Assembly (NCBI GenBank): GCA_045837725.1
Contig: JBEWZL010000232.1
Coordinates: forward strand, 496,001-560,000
Source of the DNA: Vermamoeba vermiformis
Taxonomy: Eukaryota; Tubulinea; Echinamoebida
Direction of reading: 5' to 3'
Length of the DNA stretch: 64,000 bases
The position numbers were made by a program, and so were the translations under genes. Positions 11,979 to 24,186 of this stretch are shown piece by piece (the first letter of the stretch is position 1; every line of letters starts with the position of its first letter). Below the pieces are notes generated by a model. That model was not told the origin of the DNA and searched no databases. It saw nothing but the letters and a program-made list of their open reading frames with translations.

Positions 11979-14564
11979 ATGCGTCGCGTACCGAACAAAT
12001 CCGTCGACCGAGCTTCGACTGGCTTATGGTCAATTGCAATTTTATTAGCCCTCGTTGGTGTTGTTAGAAGTGCCTTGCCTTATACTGGCATTAACTTCAC
12101 TGCCGCTGAATGGAGTAAGTACTTCGTTATTTCAAGCCGTCAAATCCAACATTTTGCGACAAATCCACTCCATATAACATCTTTATATTATATTACTCAT
12201 TATTGTATTGAATTTATGTATTTAATCAAGCCAAAAGAAAGCTTTATCCGTTTCGCAAATATAATCATCCAGTGCTCTTTTTCTGCGCATCTATTGACAG
12301 TTTATTATCACAGGCGATGGTCCCTATTGGCCTAATCCCTTCGAGATTGATTACTTCGTGTCTCGCGGCATGAACGTTTTCAGATTTCCTTTCAAGTGGG
12401 AAAAGTTGCAACCGACCCTCCGAGCTGCCTTCGATAACAGCTTCTGGCAAGGATATTTGGCCGTAGTAGACTATATTGTTAATACTAAGGGCCAAACCGT
12501 TGTTATTGACCCTCACAAGTAAGTTTTGTTTCATCGTTACAGAGATGGCAGATCTAACCGAACTTATTTTTATTCAGCTACGCTCGTTATAATAATATTG
12601 TTATCGACACTACTGCCACTTTTACTACCGCTGATTTGATGGATCTTTGGACTCGATTGGCTAGTGAGCCCTTGTTGAAATCCAACGACAAAGTTGTAAG
12701 TCATCAAAAAGCGTCAATAACATTCTTTATTAATATGTATCTTTAGATTTTTGGCATTATGAACGAACCCTACGGAATGTCTACTGTGTAAGATTTGTTC
12801 TTGGGGTTTGAATTTTGTGAACTTGCTGACATTTTGAAATTTCCCTCAGAGCTTGGGCCAACGCTGCTAACCAATCAATTGCTGCTATTCGTGCCACTGG
12901 TGCCACCAACAGAATTTTTGTTCCCGGTAAGCATTAGCGTCCATTCGAAAGGTTGCTTCACACTAAAATTGCCTTATTAGGAAATGGTTTCACTGGATCT
13001 AGTGGCTGGACTGGGGCTTGGTACGACACCGCCACTCCGCAAGTATCCAACGCTGATGCTTTGAAGAACATCTACGACCCTCTCAATCATTACTCTTTCG
13101 AAGTCCATACTTACTTCGGTACGTGTCAAAGTGTCAAAGTGTCAAAACCTCACTTTCTGATTGTGGTTCTATAGATAAGGACAGAGGCGGTGGTGTTCCC
13201 GAGTGCGAGGCTGCTCCTGTGACTCCTTCCCGATTCCAATTTGTCACCGATTGGATGCGTGCGAACAATAGAACAGTCTTCTTGGGCGAGTTCGGAGGTG
13301 GTTATTACGAACAAAATTGTCTCGATGCATTCAAAGAGACTCTTGAATTCCTTCAAGCCAATAGCGACGTTTGGATCGGTTGGACTTTTTGGGCCGCTGG
13401 TCCTCGTTTTGCCAGTGCTTTCTTGTCTGGCGAACCTGTCGGCTATCCTCCTCAAACTAACCCCTCTATCGATGTTATTATGGACTACGTTCACAATCCT
13501 ATCGTCGCCAAGGTCTACCCTGATATCAGTACGTACCAAATTGACTCAAGTGTCAAAGTGTCACGTGATCTAATGTCAAATTATTTCAGCTCCTGCTTCG
13601 TACGGCTGCACTCCTGGTGACTCAATGCTTATCTACGACGACGCTTTGGTCAACGGCTGGGTCAGCAGGTACGTCCAAAAGTTTTCCGAATTAGGCAAGT
13701 TCTTAACCGCGGATCCTCCGCAGATCTTGGGGTACTTACAGCTACTCGAACACCAATGCCTACAACGGCACTTACTCCATGAGTTTCTCGCCTAAAGCTT
13801 GGACTTCTCTTTATTTGCAATCATCGACTGCCATCCCCTTGTCTCGTTTCAATGCGGTCGAGTTCTACGTCTCAGGCGATGCACCTGGCAATCAAATCAT
13901 CGAGTTCTCACTCACTATGCAAAGTGGTATTCCCGGTGCCAGTCAGCCTCTTCGTGCTTTCTTGCCCTCTGGAAACATCACGTCAACGTGGTCGAAGGGA
14001 GTCATACCCTTTTCCATTTTAGGAAACTATTCTATGAGTGAGGCGATCACTTTTGTTGGTTTCGCTGATGTAAGTCCGGCACCTATGACATGAAGTGAGT
14101 ATAATACGAGACTAAGAGTTATTTGTAGGCCTCTGGTCTTGCCAGCCAACCGACCATTTACCTCGACAAAGTTCAATTGGTCTGCACTTCGATCAGTAAG
14201 TCAAAACGATAAGATTATATACAACAATATATACTAATTATGTCATTAGCTGGTGGTACTCTTTCAGGCATTACTGTTGCTCCTGCTGGTGCTGAGACTC
14301 CTTCAGGTAATTTGTCGCCGATCCAGATCCGGCTGCTCAATTGCATTTACTTACTATTGTCTTATTAGACTCTCCTTTGAGTGCCAATGTACCTTCTGTC
14401 AACAACGATACTCCCTCAACCTCGTCAACTCCTCTCGGTAATGTCAGCTCAGCGTCAGTCATGTATGTTTGTTTCACGTATGGTTCTTGTAAATTAGCTG
14501 CTAACGGCACTCTTTTAGGACTGCCTCTGGTTTTGTCGTGGCGACAATTGCTTGGTTGTTTTAA
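11979..14564 (+). CDS. Secreted GH5-type cellulase (endo-beta-1,4-glucanase) with C-terminal beta domain and tail anchor
   Basis: Thirteen exons: join(11979..12114,12314..12518,12578..12695,12747..12787,12850..12926,12981..13118,13175..13528,13590..13668,13724..14069,14129..14195,14250..14306,14369..14462,14519..14564), 585 aa. An N-terminal hydrophobic segment (residues 16-32) acts as signal peptide or anchor. The GH5 (beta/alpha)8 fold shows FRFPFKWEKLQP, the acid/base IMNEPYG (Glu160) and the nucleophile VFLGEFGGG (Glu277), so it should hydrolyse internal beta-1,4-glucan bonds. A beta-rich carbohydrate-binding-like domain follows (about 400-530), then a Ser/Thr/Asn-rich linker and a hydrophobic end (TASGFVVATIAWLF) like a GPI signal. 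The last donor is my choice: an earlier one at 14440 would give a different short tail. Likely role: cellulose digestion or remodelling of the cell's own wall. Confidence 0.93.
13123..13146 (+). repeat. Intronic GTGTCAAA tandem motif
   Basis: Three tandem GTGTCAAA units start intron 6 of the cellulase gene (13123-13146). Related sequence recurs in the next intron (AAGTGTCAAAGTGTCACGTG, 13548-13567), in a RhoGAP intron (TGACACGTGTCA, 19002-19013), in ABCA-PhoD copy 1 (38263-38271), between the ABCA genes (40504-40515) and in copy 2 (43721-43740). Confidence 0.6.
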
Positions 14565-14991
14565 TGATTTTTGAAAGCAACGAGGTTACGTTTTCGTTGT
14601 CAGGGACACAAAATTCCATGTTTATTAAATACTGTTTGGTAATTAAAACTGCTGTGCATTTTGATCAAGTATTTGCAATGGCGTTTGTTGTGTTTTGAGG
14701 GAATTTGAGAAAATGTCGAATTGATTTACCCTGAAACCCGGTACCACAGCTGGTAATAATTATTATATTATTAATATTAATGCTATTTAGCAGTAAGTGG
14801 CGCATTTCTAGCTGCTAGTTACTGTTTTAATAATTACGTTCGATAATTATTGCTAACTGTGAATTAATTAAATGAGTGCATTGGCATAAAATAATTGTCT
14901 TCGTGGTGACAAAATATGATGCATCAATTTCTTAATTAATTCTTTTTAATTTCAATATTTAATTTAGGCCCTTGTTGGTAGCTTTCAGAAA
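14565..14991. other. Intergenic region, nothing recognised
   Basis: 427 bp of AT-rich DNA between the cellulase stop and the TPR-kinase start, with runs of ATTAAT. It should contain the cellulase 3' end and the kinase promoter. No coding frame, RNA or repeat is evident. Confidence 0.5.
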
Positions 14992-16934
14992 ATGTCACTG
15001 CAAGAAGGATGGGCGAAGTTGGAAATTAATGACCCTGGCAATAATAAAAGCTACGAAGAAGCGTTAGAAATAGCGAACCAGCTAATTAGTGCCAACCCAA
15101 CAAACGCCGAAGTTTTTCTCCTGCGTGCAAAAGCAAAGCAGTACTTGAGGGACTTTCAAGGTGCCCTTGAAGACCTAGAAAAAGCTGACATGTTAGAGCC
15201 AAACAAACCGTTAACACTAAGTCGAAGAGGAAATTTGAAATATTTTCGTGGTGACTACGAGGGTGCGTTGGAAGATCTCAACAGAGCTAATCAACTTGAA
15301 CCAAACAACGCATTTATTTTAAGCCGAAGAGGAGCTGTATTGCCAAGAGTCTTCCATGACAACGAGCATTACAAAGCAGCACTTGAAGATCTAAACACGG
15401 CGGATCAACTTCAGCCAAACAACGCCTTTATTCTTTCTCGAAGAGGAGATGTAAAAAGATTGCTTAGAGACTTTCGCGAAGCATTGTTGGATCTCAATGA
15501 AGCTGATCGACTTCGTCCCGATGATACATTCACTCTTAGCAGACGAGGAGAGGTTAAACGGCTCATTGACGATTATACAGGAGCACTTGAAGATTTGAAC
15601 AGAGCCAATCAACTTTCTCCAAATGATACTTTTATTCTTAGAAATCGTGGAGATACATTTAGGCAGCTTTATCGTTTCGAAGAAGCAATAAACGACTACG
15701 ACAAAGCACTTGAAATTGATCCAGGCGATTACACAATTTTAAGCCGTCGAGGAGAAACAAAAAGAAGGCTAGAAAACTATGAAGGAGCTCTTGAAGATTT
15801 GAATGCGGCAGATAATCTCAATCCAAATAATGCAGATATTCTAGCCTGTCGAGGAGCAGTCAAATTTCTTCAAGGAAATTTTGAAGAGGCATTAGTGGAT
15901 CTACACAGAGCTAACGACATCCAACCAGATAAACTCACTCTCTGGTACATTGACGACGCAAAGCAAAAACTAGAACGCATCAAAAACACTATGATAACGC
16001 AGATCTCAAAAGGAATCGAAATTCCGTTTGAGCATTTGACAATGATAAAAAAACTTGGAGAAGGAGGCCAAGGTGAAGTGCACCTGGCCTTATGTTACGA
16101 TGAAAGAGTGGCTGTTAAAAGAGTGAAGCAATTTCAATCAAAAGAATTAATGATGGTCGAAGCAGAGGCGTTAGTGTAAGTCAGAACATCGTTACTCAAT
16201 GGCCTAATAATTCATGCAAATTGGCAGGGCTTTGCGTAATCCGTACATTGTGATGCTGAAGGGAGTGACGATAGATCCGCAACGGAATATGTGCCTGATA
16301 ATTGAATATTTCAAAGACGGATCGCTTGATGAATTGCTATTCGGCCAAGAAGCGAAAAAACTTTCACTGTCAAGCGTCATTCGACTTGCATTGGATATCG
16401 CGAAAGGACTGAAATACCTTCATTCACGCCAACCAATTGTAATTCACCGAGATCTGAAGAGCGCCAATGTTCTTGTAAGTATTAATATTTTACTAGTATT
16501 CTTACCTAAGAATTTCAGCTGCACAGTGCAAAACAACGAGCAAAAATTTCCGACTTTGGAACTGCGAAAGTTCTGCACCCAAATGTCCAACCAAAAACTG
16601 TAATTGGTGCTGTTGGAATGGCAATCCCTCCTGAAATGCTTGACGAAGAAGAGAATTACAACGAGAAAGTTGATCTGTTTAGGTATGGCATACGAATGAC
16701 AAATTAGTCGTAACTAACACATTGACAAGCTTCGGTGTGGTGCTGTATGAAATGCTCACAAACAAGCGACTTCCTGTTCTTGAAGAGCCTGCTCGCTTGA
16801 AACGAATTTTACAATACATCGTTGACGTAGACATGGCTCAACTAGTTACTGAATGTTGCAAATCTGATCCTAAGCAGCGACCATCAATCGATGATGTTAT
16901 TAAGAAGCTGAAGGAAAAAAAAAGCCACGTGTAG
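14992..16934 (+). CDS. TPR-repeat protein kinase (TKL-like)
   Basis: Exons: join(14992..16175,16228..16474,16519..16682,16730..16934), 599 aa. Residues 1-330 are tandem tetratricopeptide repeats, about nine units of roughly 34 residues, each carrying the same core (GALEDLNRANQLEPNNAFIL then SRRG). Residues 345-595 are a protein kinase domain: glycine loop GEGGQGEV, VAVKRV lysine, HRDLKSAN catalytic loop, DFGTAK, a PPE in place of APE, and VDLFSFGVVLYEML. HRDLKSAN and the FGVVLYEML helix place it with tyrosine-kinase-like Ser/Thr kinases. All catalytic residues are present, so it should be active. The TPR array probably binds a partner that controls the kinase. The near-identical repeats suggest recent internal amplification. 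Confidence 0.93.
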
Positions 16935-17085
16935 CATTTGAGATTGAATGTAAATAAAAGACCGAACGGTTAATTTCGTTCGGCTTAACGACAAAAGAAT
17001 TTGCACGTGTATGAAATGATTTCAAATCGTTTACATTTATTTACAAACAATAAATAATAATAACTTAAATAAATAACACTACGAG

Positions 17086-20000
17086 TTACCACACTTCTTC
17101 TTTCGGTTCGCCGTGCTTTTCAGGCTTGGCGATCACATCATTTGAGTCGTTCGTATGTGATCTCGGTGAGTTCTTGGCACCTCCTTTGTTGTTCTTGAAG
17201 TCATTCGTGCTCAGCATGGGCACAAAATGATGAGGACCCTTCGGAACATAGCTCTTCGCTGAGGTCGGGCGCGGTCCTGATTGAATCACTGGAACGTACG
17301 GAGACGATTTACCGTTCGTCGTATTATCTCTCGGCGTCGAAGGACTACTGCCAGCGCTATTATCAGCTCCGTTAGAAGAGTTCATGCCGTTGATCTCTTG
17401 CAAAACGCGATCGAATCTGGCTTTGGCGCGATGTTTTCGGAGCTCTTCGAGCTTGTTTTCTTGTTCTTCTTGAAGCTTAGTAAACTCTTCAACGAGTTTC
17501 TTGACTCTTTCTTCTTTCATTGAGACTCGTTTGCTCGATCCAGATCCGCCGATAACCCAGCTCTTTCTCTTCTTTATGTTCACTACTAAGGTATCTCCTT
17601 CATTGCTAACTTCGATTCTTGTCTCAATCTCCTCGTCTTCTCCAATAGGCTTGAGTTCAGAGTTGTTTGCCAGTTCGACAACAGTTCCGTCTGCTTGTTG
17701 GATGCGAACGGATCTGCTGCGTTTCCTTTCGGTCGGTTGAACTTCAGTCTTAGTAGCGTCTTCATTAGTTTTTTCATCTTCTGCAGGCGTAATGTTGACT
17801 TCAGGAATAACAAAGTCAACTTTAACTTCGGCGCTTTGTGATTGGTCGGTGCTATTTTTAGCTGCTTCGCCATTGGTCGACGGAGCCAATAACTTTTGTT
17901 GCTCTTCAGCTTCGCGTAGCTTTCTCTCTTCCTTATCTTTACGTTTTTGTCGTCTTGCTTCACGTCGAGCAGCACGTTCTTCTTTGGTTTCTTTTCTTTC
18001 GCTCGTGTTGTTATTATTTTCCTCGAATTTCTCGGGAGAAGTTGGTTCAGATGCGCCAGTAGTTTCAGCTTCAGCAGGCTTAGCCTCGTCGTCTTTCTTT
18101 GAAGCATCGTCTGCAACGGATCTAGGAGTTGTTGGTAGTGAATCGATTTCAGCTTTCTCTTCGTAGCTGCTGCTCAAGCTCTTCTGTTCGTCTTCAATTT
18201 CATCAATCAGTCGTAAAATCTCGTCTTCAATCTCGCGCAATCGTTGGCGAGATTTCTCCTTGACCATCTCTACGGGGGCCTTCAACGAACTCTTTTCTTC
18301 TTTGTGATTATTATTGTTATTGTTATTGTTAGATGATGTCTCTGTGACTCCAGCATTAGCATTTTCAGAGGCTTCGGTGAGTTGGCTGCTCATAGATCCG
18401 CTCGACAAGTGCGGGCTGTTGTCGTTCGAGGGAGCAATGGAGTTCGTTGTGATCGTGTCCGACGAGAGCGATATTGACAAATCAACATTGACTCGTGGAG
18501 TAGGTGGCGGGGTCTTGGGCATAATACTCGGATCCGTTGGCGAGGGTTTCACTTGTTCGTCGTTATTCAAGGTCGAGATGGACTCTTCCAAATCCATGAA
18601 AATGCTCTTGGTCTTTTCTTTCTTCCTGTTTGAGCCAGGCGGTGACAAACTGATGTCCGCAAACTCGCGTGTGGATGAAATTGTGTTGCCGCGTTCGCGA
18701 GTCGTGCCCATGTTCTCGAGCTCTTGCCTAATTTGGTCAAGTTCTTCATCGAGCGCTTCTTCACGCTTGCGGTGGTCTTGACGGACGGTGATCATGTCGT
18801 CGAAAATGACCGGGAATTTTTCGATCATTACTGTCAAGATTTCTTCGGCAAGGGCCAGTTCTTGAAGTACATCGGGGATCACTGAATTTCAATTAGTTAT
18901 GTTTGAATTTGAAAATCATGTGAATCGCGCAATAACGACTATAGAATGTGTTGAAAATGTGATACGAAAGCGACTAATTTTGACACCATGAAAAAATAAA
19001 GTGACACGTGTCATTTTTTTGACACTTTAGTACGTACTTTCGTCTTTCGAGTTGAGTGCTTCTTGTTGTAATATGCAAGGGCTCAAGACTATAGCCAAGT
19101 TCTTAGCGTTCATTAAGTTGACTGAACTCGTTGAAAAGATCAAATGCAGCATTTCGAGCAGATCTAACAGCACATCCTTTAAAAAAAAATTAGTCAATAC
19201 TCTAACTGGCAGTATATATTTTCTATCGTAACTTACTTGATTATCAATTTCTAATTTGTTAAATAAATCTCGAATTGGCTTCACTGCTTCTTCGCTGAAG
19301 TTTTGTGACTCTATTTGTACAGTTAATATTAGAAAGATATCAATGATAAAATGGACGTACCTGATAGGTTGCGTTTAATATCAATAAACTCTTTATATAA
19401 AGTTTTTGGGATCAAAGGTTCTTTCAGCTCGCGGATCCACATCTAGACGAAAAATTTAGATTTTGTTAAATTTCGAATCTAAGATGTATTTACCTTTAAT
19501 AAGGATGCAATATCATGCACTGAAATTTTAGGCTCAAAAGTCAATTGATAACCAAGCTCTAATTGTTCTTTAAGCTCGTTCACTAAGCCTCTATTTTTTG
19601 CGATTCTGAAAATTCCTAACGTTGCCGGTCCTATTTGGCAAATACTTATTAATATGATAATATAATTATATAATATTATCTCGTACCATGTTGTTTCAAG
19701 TATTCAATTGCCACGCGATAAAAATGTTTTTGACCGGCAGCGCGTGCTGACGCAAGAGATTGGCTTAAAGGCACGTGGAAATGCCTGTTAATGCGTGGAG
19801 CGACTTGTGCTTGGACAGATTCACCGACCAAACTAAAAATGGATTAATTAGCAATTATTTGTGATTTTATAAATTAAATATTTTTAAATCGGCAAATTTA
19901 GCTTTAAAGATCCGGTTTAAAATCTGTACTTACAGAGCCACTTGTCTATTTAATCGCTTATTCTTCTTAATAAGCTTAACATTCTCGCTAGTAAAGTCTG

Positions 20001-21239
20001 ACGCTGCCGTCACGTGCGAATCTTTTGACATGAAGTTTGATCAGATCGCATTTTCAGATCAGAAAAAAACAAATAAGGAAATAGGCTTATATACGTACGC
20101 TTAGACTTGCTTGATTTGTCTTTGCCTCTTGGCGAGACTTCGCCTTCTTCCTCCATTTTCTCGAGTTCTTTAGGAAATCCTCGCAAAGTTGTATTTTTGC
20201 CGATAACTTTTTTAGATCCGGATCTGCTGCTGTCAATATCATCCGTAGTCTTGTTATTCAATTGTTTACGAGAAGCCATTTTGCTAAGCTTTCGGAAGAA
20301 AGATTTGGCTCGATTCGGTTTTTTCTTCTCTGCATCGCCAGGTTGCGGGGATAAAGGCGGGGTTAAAGGGTCTAAATATAATATTAATTTAATATTAATT
20401 TAATTATTAATTTCTCAACGATTGGTATACGCGTCAAAAAACGAAAATGTATACTTAGATCGTGTTTCGATAGCAGTTGAATTCGTAATACTACGTTGAT
20501 AATGCGTGGAAAAATTATATTAAAATCGTTATAGTAATAATTTACCTTCGTGGAAAGTTGGACTTGCTGGCATGGATTTCGATTTTGAGTTTTCGGATTC
20601 GGGATGTTCCTCAAGCGTATCCAAATGGCTATTTACTTTGCTAATATTAATGGCCATCGAACGTTTAGGGACAGAAGTGATCATGTTCGCTTCTTCGGGC
20701 ACATCTGGGACTGTAACAACAATGACACTTGGAGATTCGTTGTTACTCGAGGTAAGTGCCTTGTTATTGTGACTAATATCCGAAGTGCGTTCAATAGGCG
20801 TTGATTTAGATAAACTGCGCTCCGATTTTGAACTTCTAATCTTTCTTTCCTTTTTCATGTCATCTGTCGGCGATAATTCGCGCTTGGAGGATCTTAAATT
20901 GAATTGTTAGCATTAAATTTGCAAACGATATCGTATGGAATATTTTAGTACGGAATAAGGCCTATTTGATAGTCCAACGAATTGGAAAATCTTTTTTAGT
21001 CCCATCTATCAATATTAATTGAAGATTTATAAAATAATTTGAGTGCATCATATGATAGATGGATTAAATAATAGCATGCCAACGCAATCCAGTTAAAAAA
21101 GTCTTTGATAATATTGAAAATTGGATTTTGCAAGATAGATCTGATCTTTGGTGAGTTTGCTGGTGTCTATTAACGTTACTTACTTCTTAGAAAAAGAAAT
21201 GAGACTCTTTTTCTTCTCTATGGACTTGCCAGAGCTCAT
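17086..21239 (-). CDS. RhoGAP domain protein
   Basis: Ten exons: complement(join(17086..18881,19038..19176,19237..19310,19361..19442,19494..19630,19687..19832,19934..20021,20099..20371,20546..20892,21184..21239)), 1045 aa. Residues 1-250 are basic, Ser-rich and probably disordered. About 255-450 is a RhoGAP domain: FHVPLSQSL, the arginine finger in LGIFRIA (Arg312), WIRELKEPLIP and NLMNAKNLAIVLSPCIL. It should speed GTP hydrolysis on Rho/Rac-type GTPases and so control the actin cytoskeleton. The long last exon codes a predicted helix, then low-complexity acidic and Ser/Thr/Pro-rich sequence with an Asn run and two charged coiled-coil stretches (KEERAARREARRQKRKDKEE; KKLVEEFTKLQEEQENKLEE). 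It converges with the TPR kinase; only 151 bp separate the stops. Confidence 0.9.
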
Positions 21240-21800
21240 TTCTGCAACTCTTTTAAGATCAAGTAATTAATTGATGACCGAATACGTGATACACAATAAA
21301 ATACACAAATAAATAAACAATACAAAATACAGGTGTTAATGTATTTCGGTGGACATCAATTGTTGCATTAATTTAGGAACTGATATTTGTGAAATCGAGT
21401 AAAAAACTGAACGTTTTGACAGGTCAATTCAAACGCCGCAAAATCCACCATTTCGATCATTTTAAGTAGTCAAATGTAAATAATATTACTTTAGAACTCC
21501 TTTTACGTCCCTTATAACCGGTTAAAGATATGATGAATCTTGAAGATTCTCTGATCTGAAAATTCTGGCAAAGGTACGTGTTGCAAGATCTAGCCATAAT
21601 CTCACCTCTATATTGCAATGGTATTAAGGAATAGTAATATTGTTTACTTTACTATGATTATCAAAACCGCTGAACCCAAGAAAATATTTCTATCAAACGG
21701 ATTCGATCCGTGAGCTGTTTATTTACATTATTCACAAATTAAATTTAACAAATTATTGCACAAATTATTTTTGCATCATTTTGAGCGCCATAAAAGCTGC
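21240..21800. other. Intergenic region, nothing recognised
   Basis: 561 bp between the RhoGAP start and the stop of the SAM-BTB-SPRY gene, both on the minus strand. It should hold the 3' end of the latter and the RhoGAP promoter. A short stretch near 21700 (ATTCGATCC) recalls a tRNA B box, but no cloverleaf can be drawn around it. Confidence 0.5.
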
Positions 21801-23775
21801 TTATTCCAAAGTGTCATTCGTGATCGTTGCTCGAGCACCTTTCGCTAGCACGACAATAGGATACAACATCGCTGTCTTATATGCCTCATCGTCTAAATTT
21901 ACTGGCTTGCCGATCGCTTTGTTCATGCAGTAGAACTGGATCTTGTAACCTGAAAATCAAAAAAAAAACAATTAATTCGTTGTTGGTTAATAAAATCATT
22001 GATCATTAGCAGCAATAAATAGACTTATTAGAACGCAGCGTATTTGCAGATTATTTTACGTTTTTTTGTCAATTTTGAAAGTGGTGGATTCGTACCTTGT
22101 ATCAGCCAGCCAAAATGAGAGTCTTCTTTGTTCAATGTCAGCTTCTCGACTACTTTGCCGCGTCTATAAATAGCGCCACCAAATATATACAAGCCTACAC
22201 CACAGTTTTCTTTGCTCCAGCCAGAGTTCTGGATCTTCGACGGATCCATTTTATCAGATCCAAGGCCTATTAACCACGCATTAGTATAAAACATAATAAG
22301 CCATGCATTAAGAACTAAAATTGATAAGATTATGCGAAGAGTATACGAGATCTGACGTCTCAAGAAAGTTCGATTTTTGGATCCAAAAATCTCCGGTGTA
22401 CGATGAATAAATGCTAGTTTGTTATAAATCATACCTATGGCTACTATAGAATTCTCGGGTATAAAGACTTGCACTTCAAAATACTCTTTTGTTTGCGGGG
22501 TAAGCATAAAACACTGCTCGGTACAGCGTGCAATGTAGTAATCGCCACTGTCCGATCTGCTTTCAGCTGTGTAACCATCGGGCGATAGGACTATTGTACT
22601 CGAGGCCTCTATAATAAAATAATTCGTAATCAGTAAAAAAGATCATTACGGACGAATAAAAAGTTGTTGAAAGTATACGATCCACGATAAGATCTGGATC
22701 CCGTCAAGCAACAATACCAAATTGATTAAATAGTAAAATTCGTTCATAATAATGTCATTACTAACGATTATATAATTAAGACGCTTTTGATATTCATGAA
22801 TAATTTTAATCGGGCCGATTGAATTCGCCAAACGGATCCGACCCGCCAAAATTGAATCATATCAAAACCGATCGATTTAATTTACAAATATAATACGGTC
22901 ATTATAAATTTAATCTTACCAGTTAATTTCCATTTCGGGTATTTTTGTTGCAATTTTTCAATCAGTCCTTGAATTTGATAGAACTGAGCTTCGTTTGCCA
23001 AGCAATGGTATTTTTCTGGCTTGTATTTCGGGGAAAATGGGGGTGTAGTTCCATCGCGCAAATAATTCAGTATGTGGTTGAAGTACTTTCCATCTCGATC
23101 TATGAAAAATCTTCCCGTGTTGTCCTTCTTCAAATTGTATTTACCGCTATAAATTAATAATGTAAAATCAGTAAGTGAATTATTTGGCAATAAATCCAAT
23201 CTGCATCTGCTCGTTCAGTGAACTTACCTAAACATTGCGAATAGCATCGAATCCTGACTTTGGAGCGTTTGCCTGGACGTAGCAAAATATCTGCCTCCTA
23301 CATTAAGCTCTACTATGTCACTATCTATCACGCTGCTATTTGCTCGACCTAAATGAAAAAAGAACAATCAGATTTGCGCAAATTAAATTTCAGAAATTGA
23401 ATAAGCAGTAGAAAATATTAGAATAAATTCTAATTTTGCTAGAAAAAATTAAATTGCACGCGTATAATAATATTTTCGAGGTGGAAATGAATTCTTACTA
23501 CGTGGCTCGCCGTTTAAATTTGGTGACTGACTTCCATGGATCTGCTGAGCTTTGCGAATGATTTTTTGTTGATGCCCGAGTTTAGTAATATTTAATTTAA
23601 GCAAAAGTTCTCGAGTTTCTGGCGTATCTGCTCGAAACGTGAAAGCGACCGTTTCTAGATCATCAAACCCTTCATTTTTGAAATTGTCGTAAAAGTCTTC
23701 TAATCCTATTCGTTGTAGCCACTTTAATACTTCATTTTCCGGTGTTGTATTGTCTTCCATTTCATTGGTAGCCAT
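21801..23775 (-). CDS. SAM-BTB(T1)-SPRY domain protein
   Basis: Exons: complement(join(21801..21949,22096..22266,22435..22608,22920..23146,23228..23348,23499..23775)), 372 aa. Residues 10-75 form a SAM domain (VLKWLQRIGLEDFYDNFKNE). Residues 100-205 form a KCTD-type BTB/T1 domain (IVELNVGGRYFATSRQTLQS; GRFFIDRDGKYFNHILNYLR; EAQFYQIQGL). Residues 225-370 look like a SPRY domain (VAIGLGSD, GVGLYIFGGAIYRRGK, MLYPIVVLAKGA). KCTD-like BTB proteins often link cullin-3 to substrates, and SPRY and SAM are protein-binding modules, so a ubiquitin-ligase adaptor is a reasonable guess. The intron inside the SPRY region is long here (168 nt). Order and phase are continuous from start to stop. Confidence 0.87.
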
Positions 23776-24186
23776 TAATGAAAAAAATCAAACTGCAACG
23801 AAACTTGTTATTCAGGACCAACAATCCACTGTCATAAATATAGCATACGCATTACTATAAATGATAATCTTATGCTATGTCAGGGCAATTTTAAGGTTCA
23901 GCATCAAAAAAACTGCCTATCTATCGTGGAAATTTCGTAGCCTGGCTTCTCGGTGCTTCCCTCGGGCGATCGGTGCTATTCTACCAGAGCTTTAAACTTC
24001 GATAAAATGAAATCATTATTTTATTTTAATGATGGCCGATCCAATCCGCCTGCATAGGGACTTGTACTTGAAAATCCCGTTTTTCCGAGCACACACCTTA
24101 CCAGGGCTACAAGAAGGATATTTAAGATTTTGGCAGGCCCCCCAAATCATTATTCATTCGCAACACGAATAACAACACAAACTACG
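23776..24186. promoter_or_regulatory. Divergent promoter region between SAM-BTB-SPRY and ADH genes
   Basis: 411 bp between two start codons facing apart. The ADH frame stays open upstream to 24130, but the residues there are unlike ADHs and the ATG at 24187 opens directly into the conserved MKAAIVEKP start, so I use that. No other feature is seen. Confidence 0.5.

Noticed and set aside
15150-15950. Regularly spaced DNA repeats resembling a CRISPR array
   Set aside because: The period (about 102 bp) and the reading frame show they are codons of tandem TPR units.
16962-16983. Hairpin CCGAACG..CGTTCGG between the convergent kinase and RhoGAP genes
   Set aside because: It lies just after an AATAAA in a 3' region; a 7-bp stem alone does not support an RNA gene or a bacterial-type terminator.
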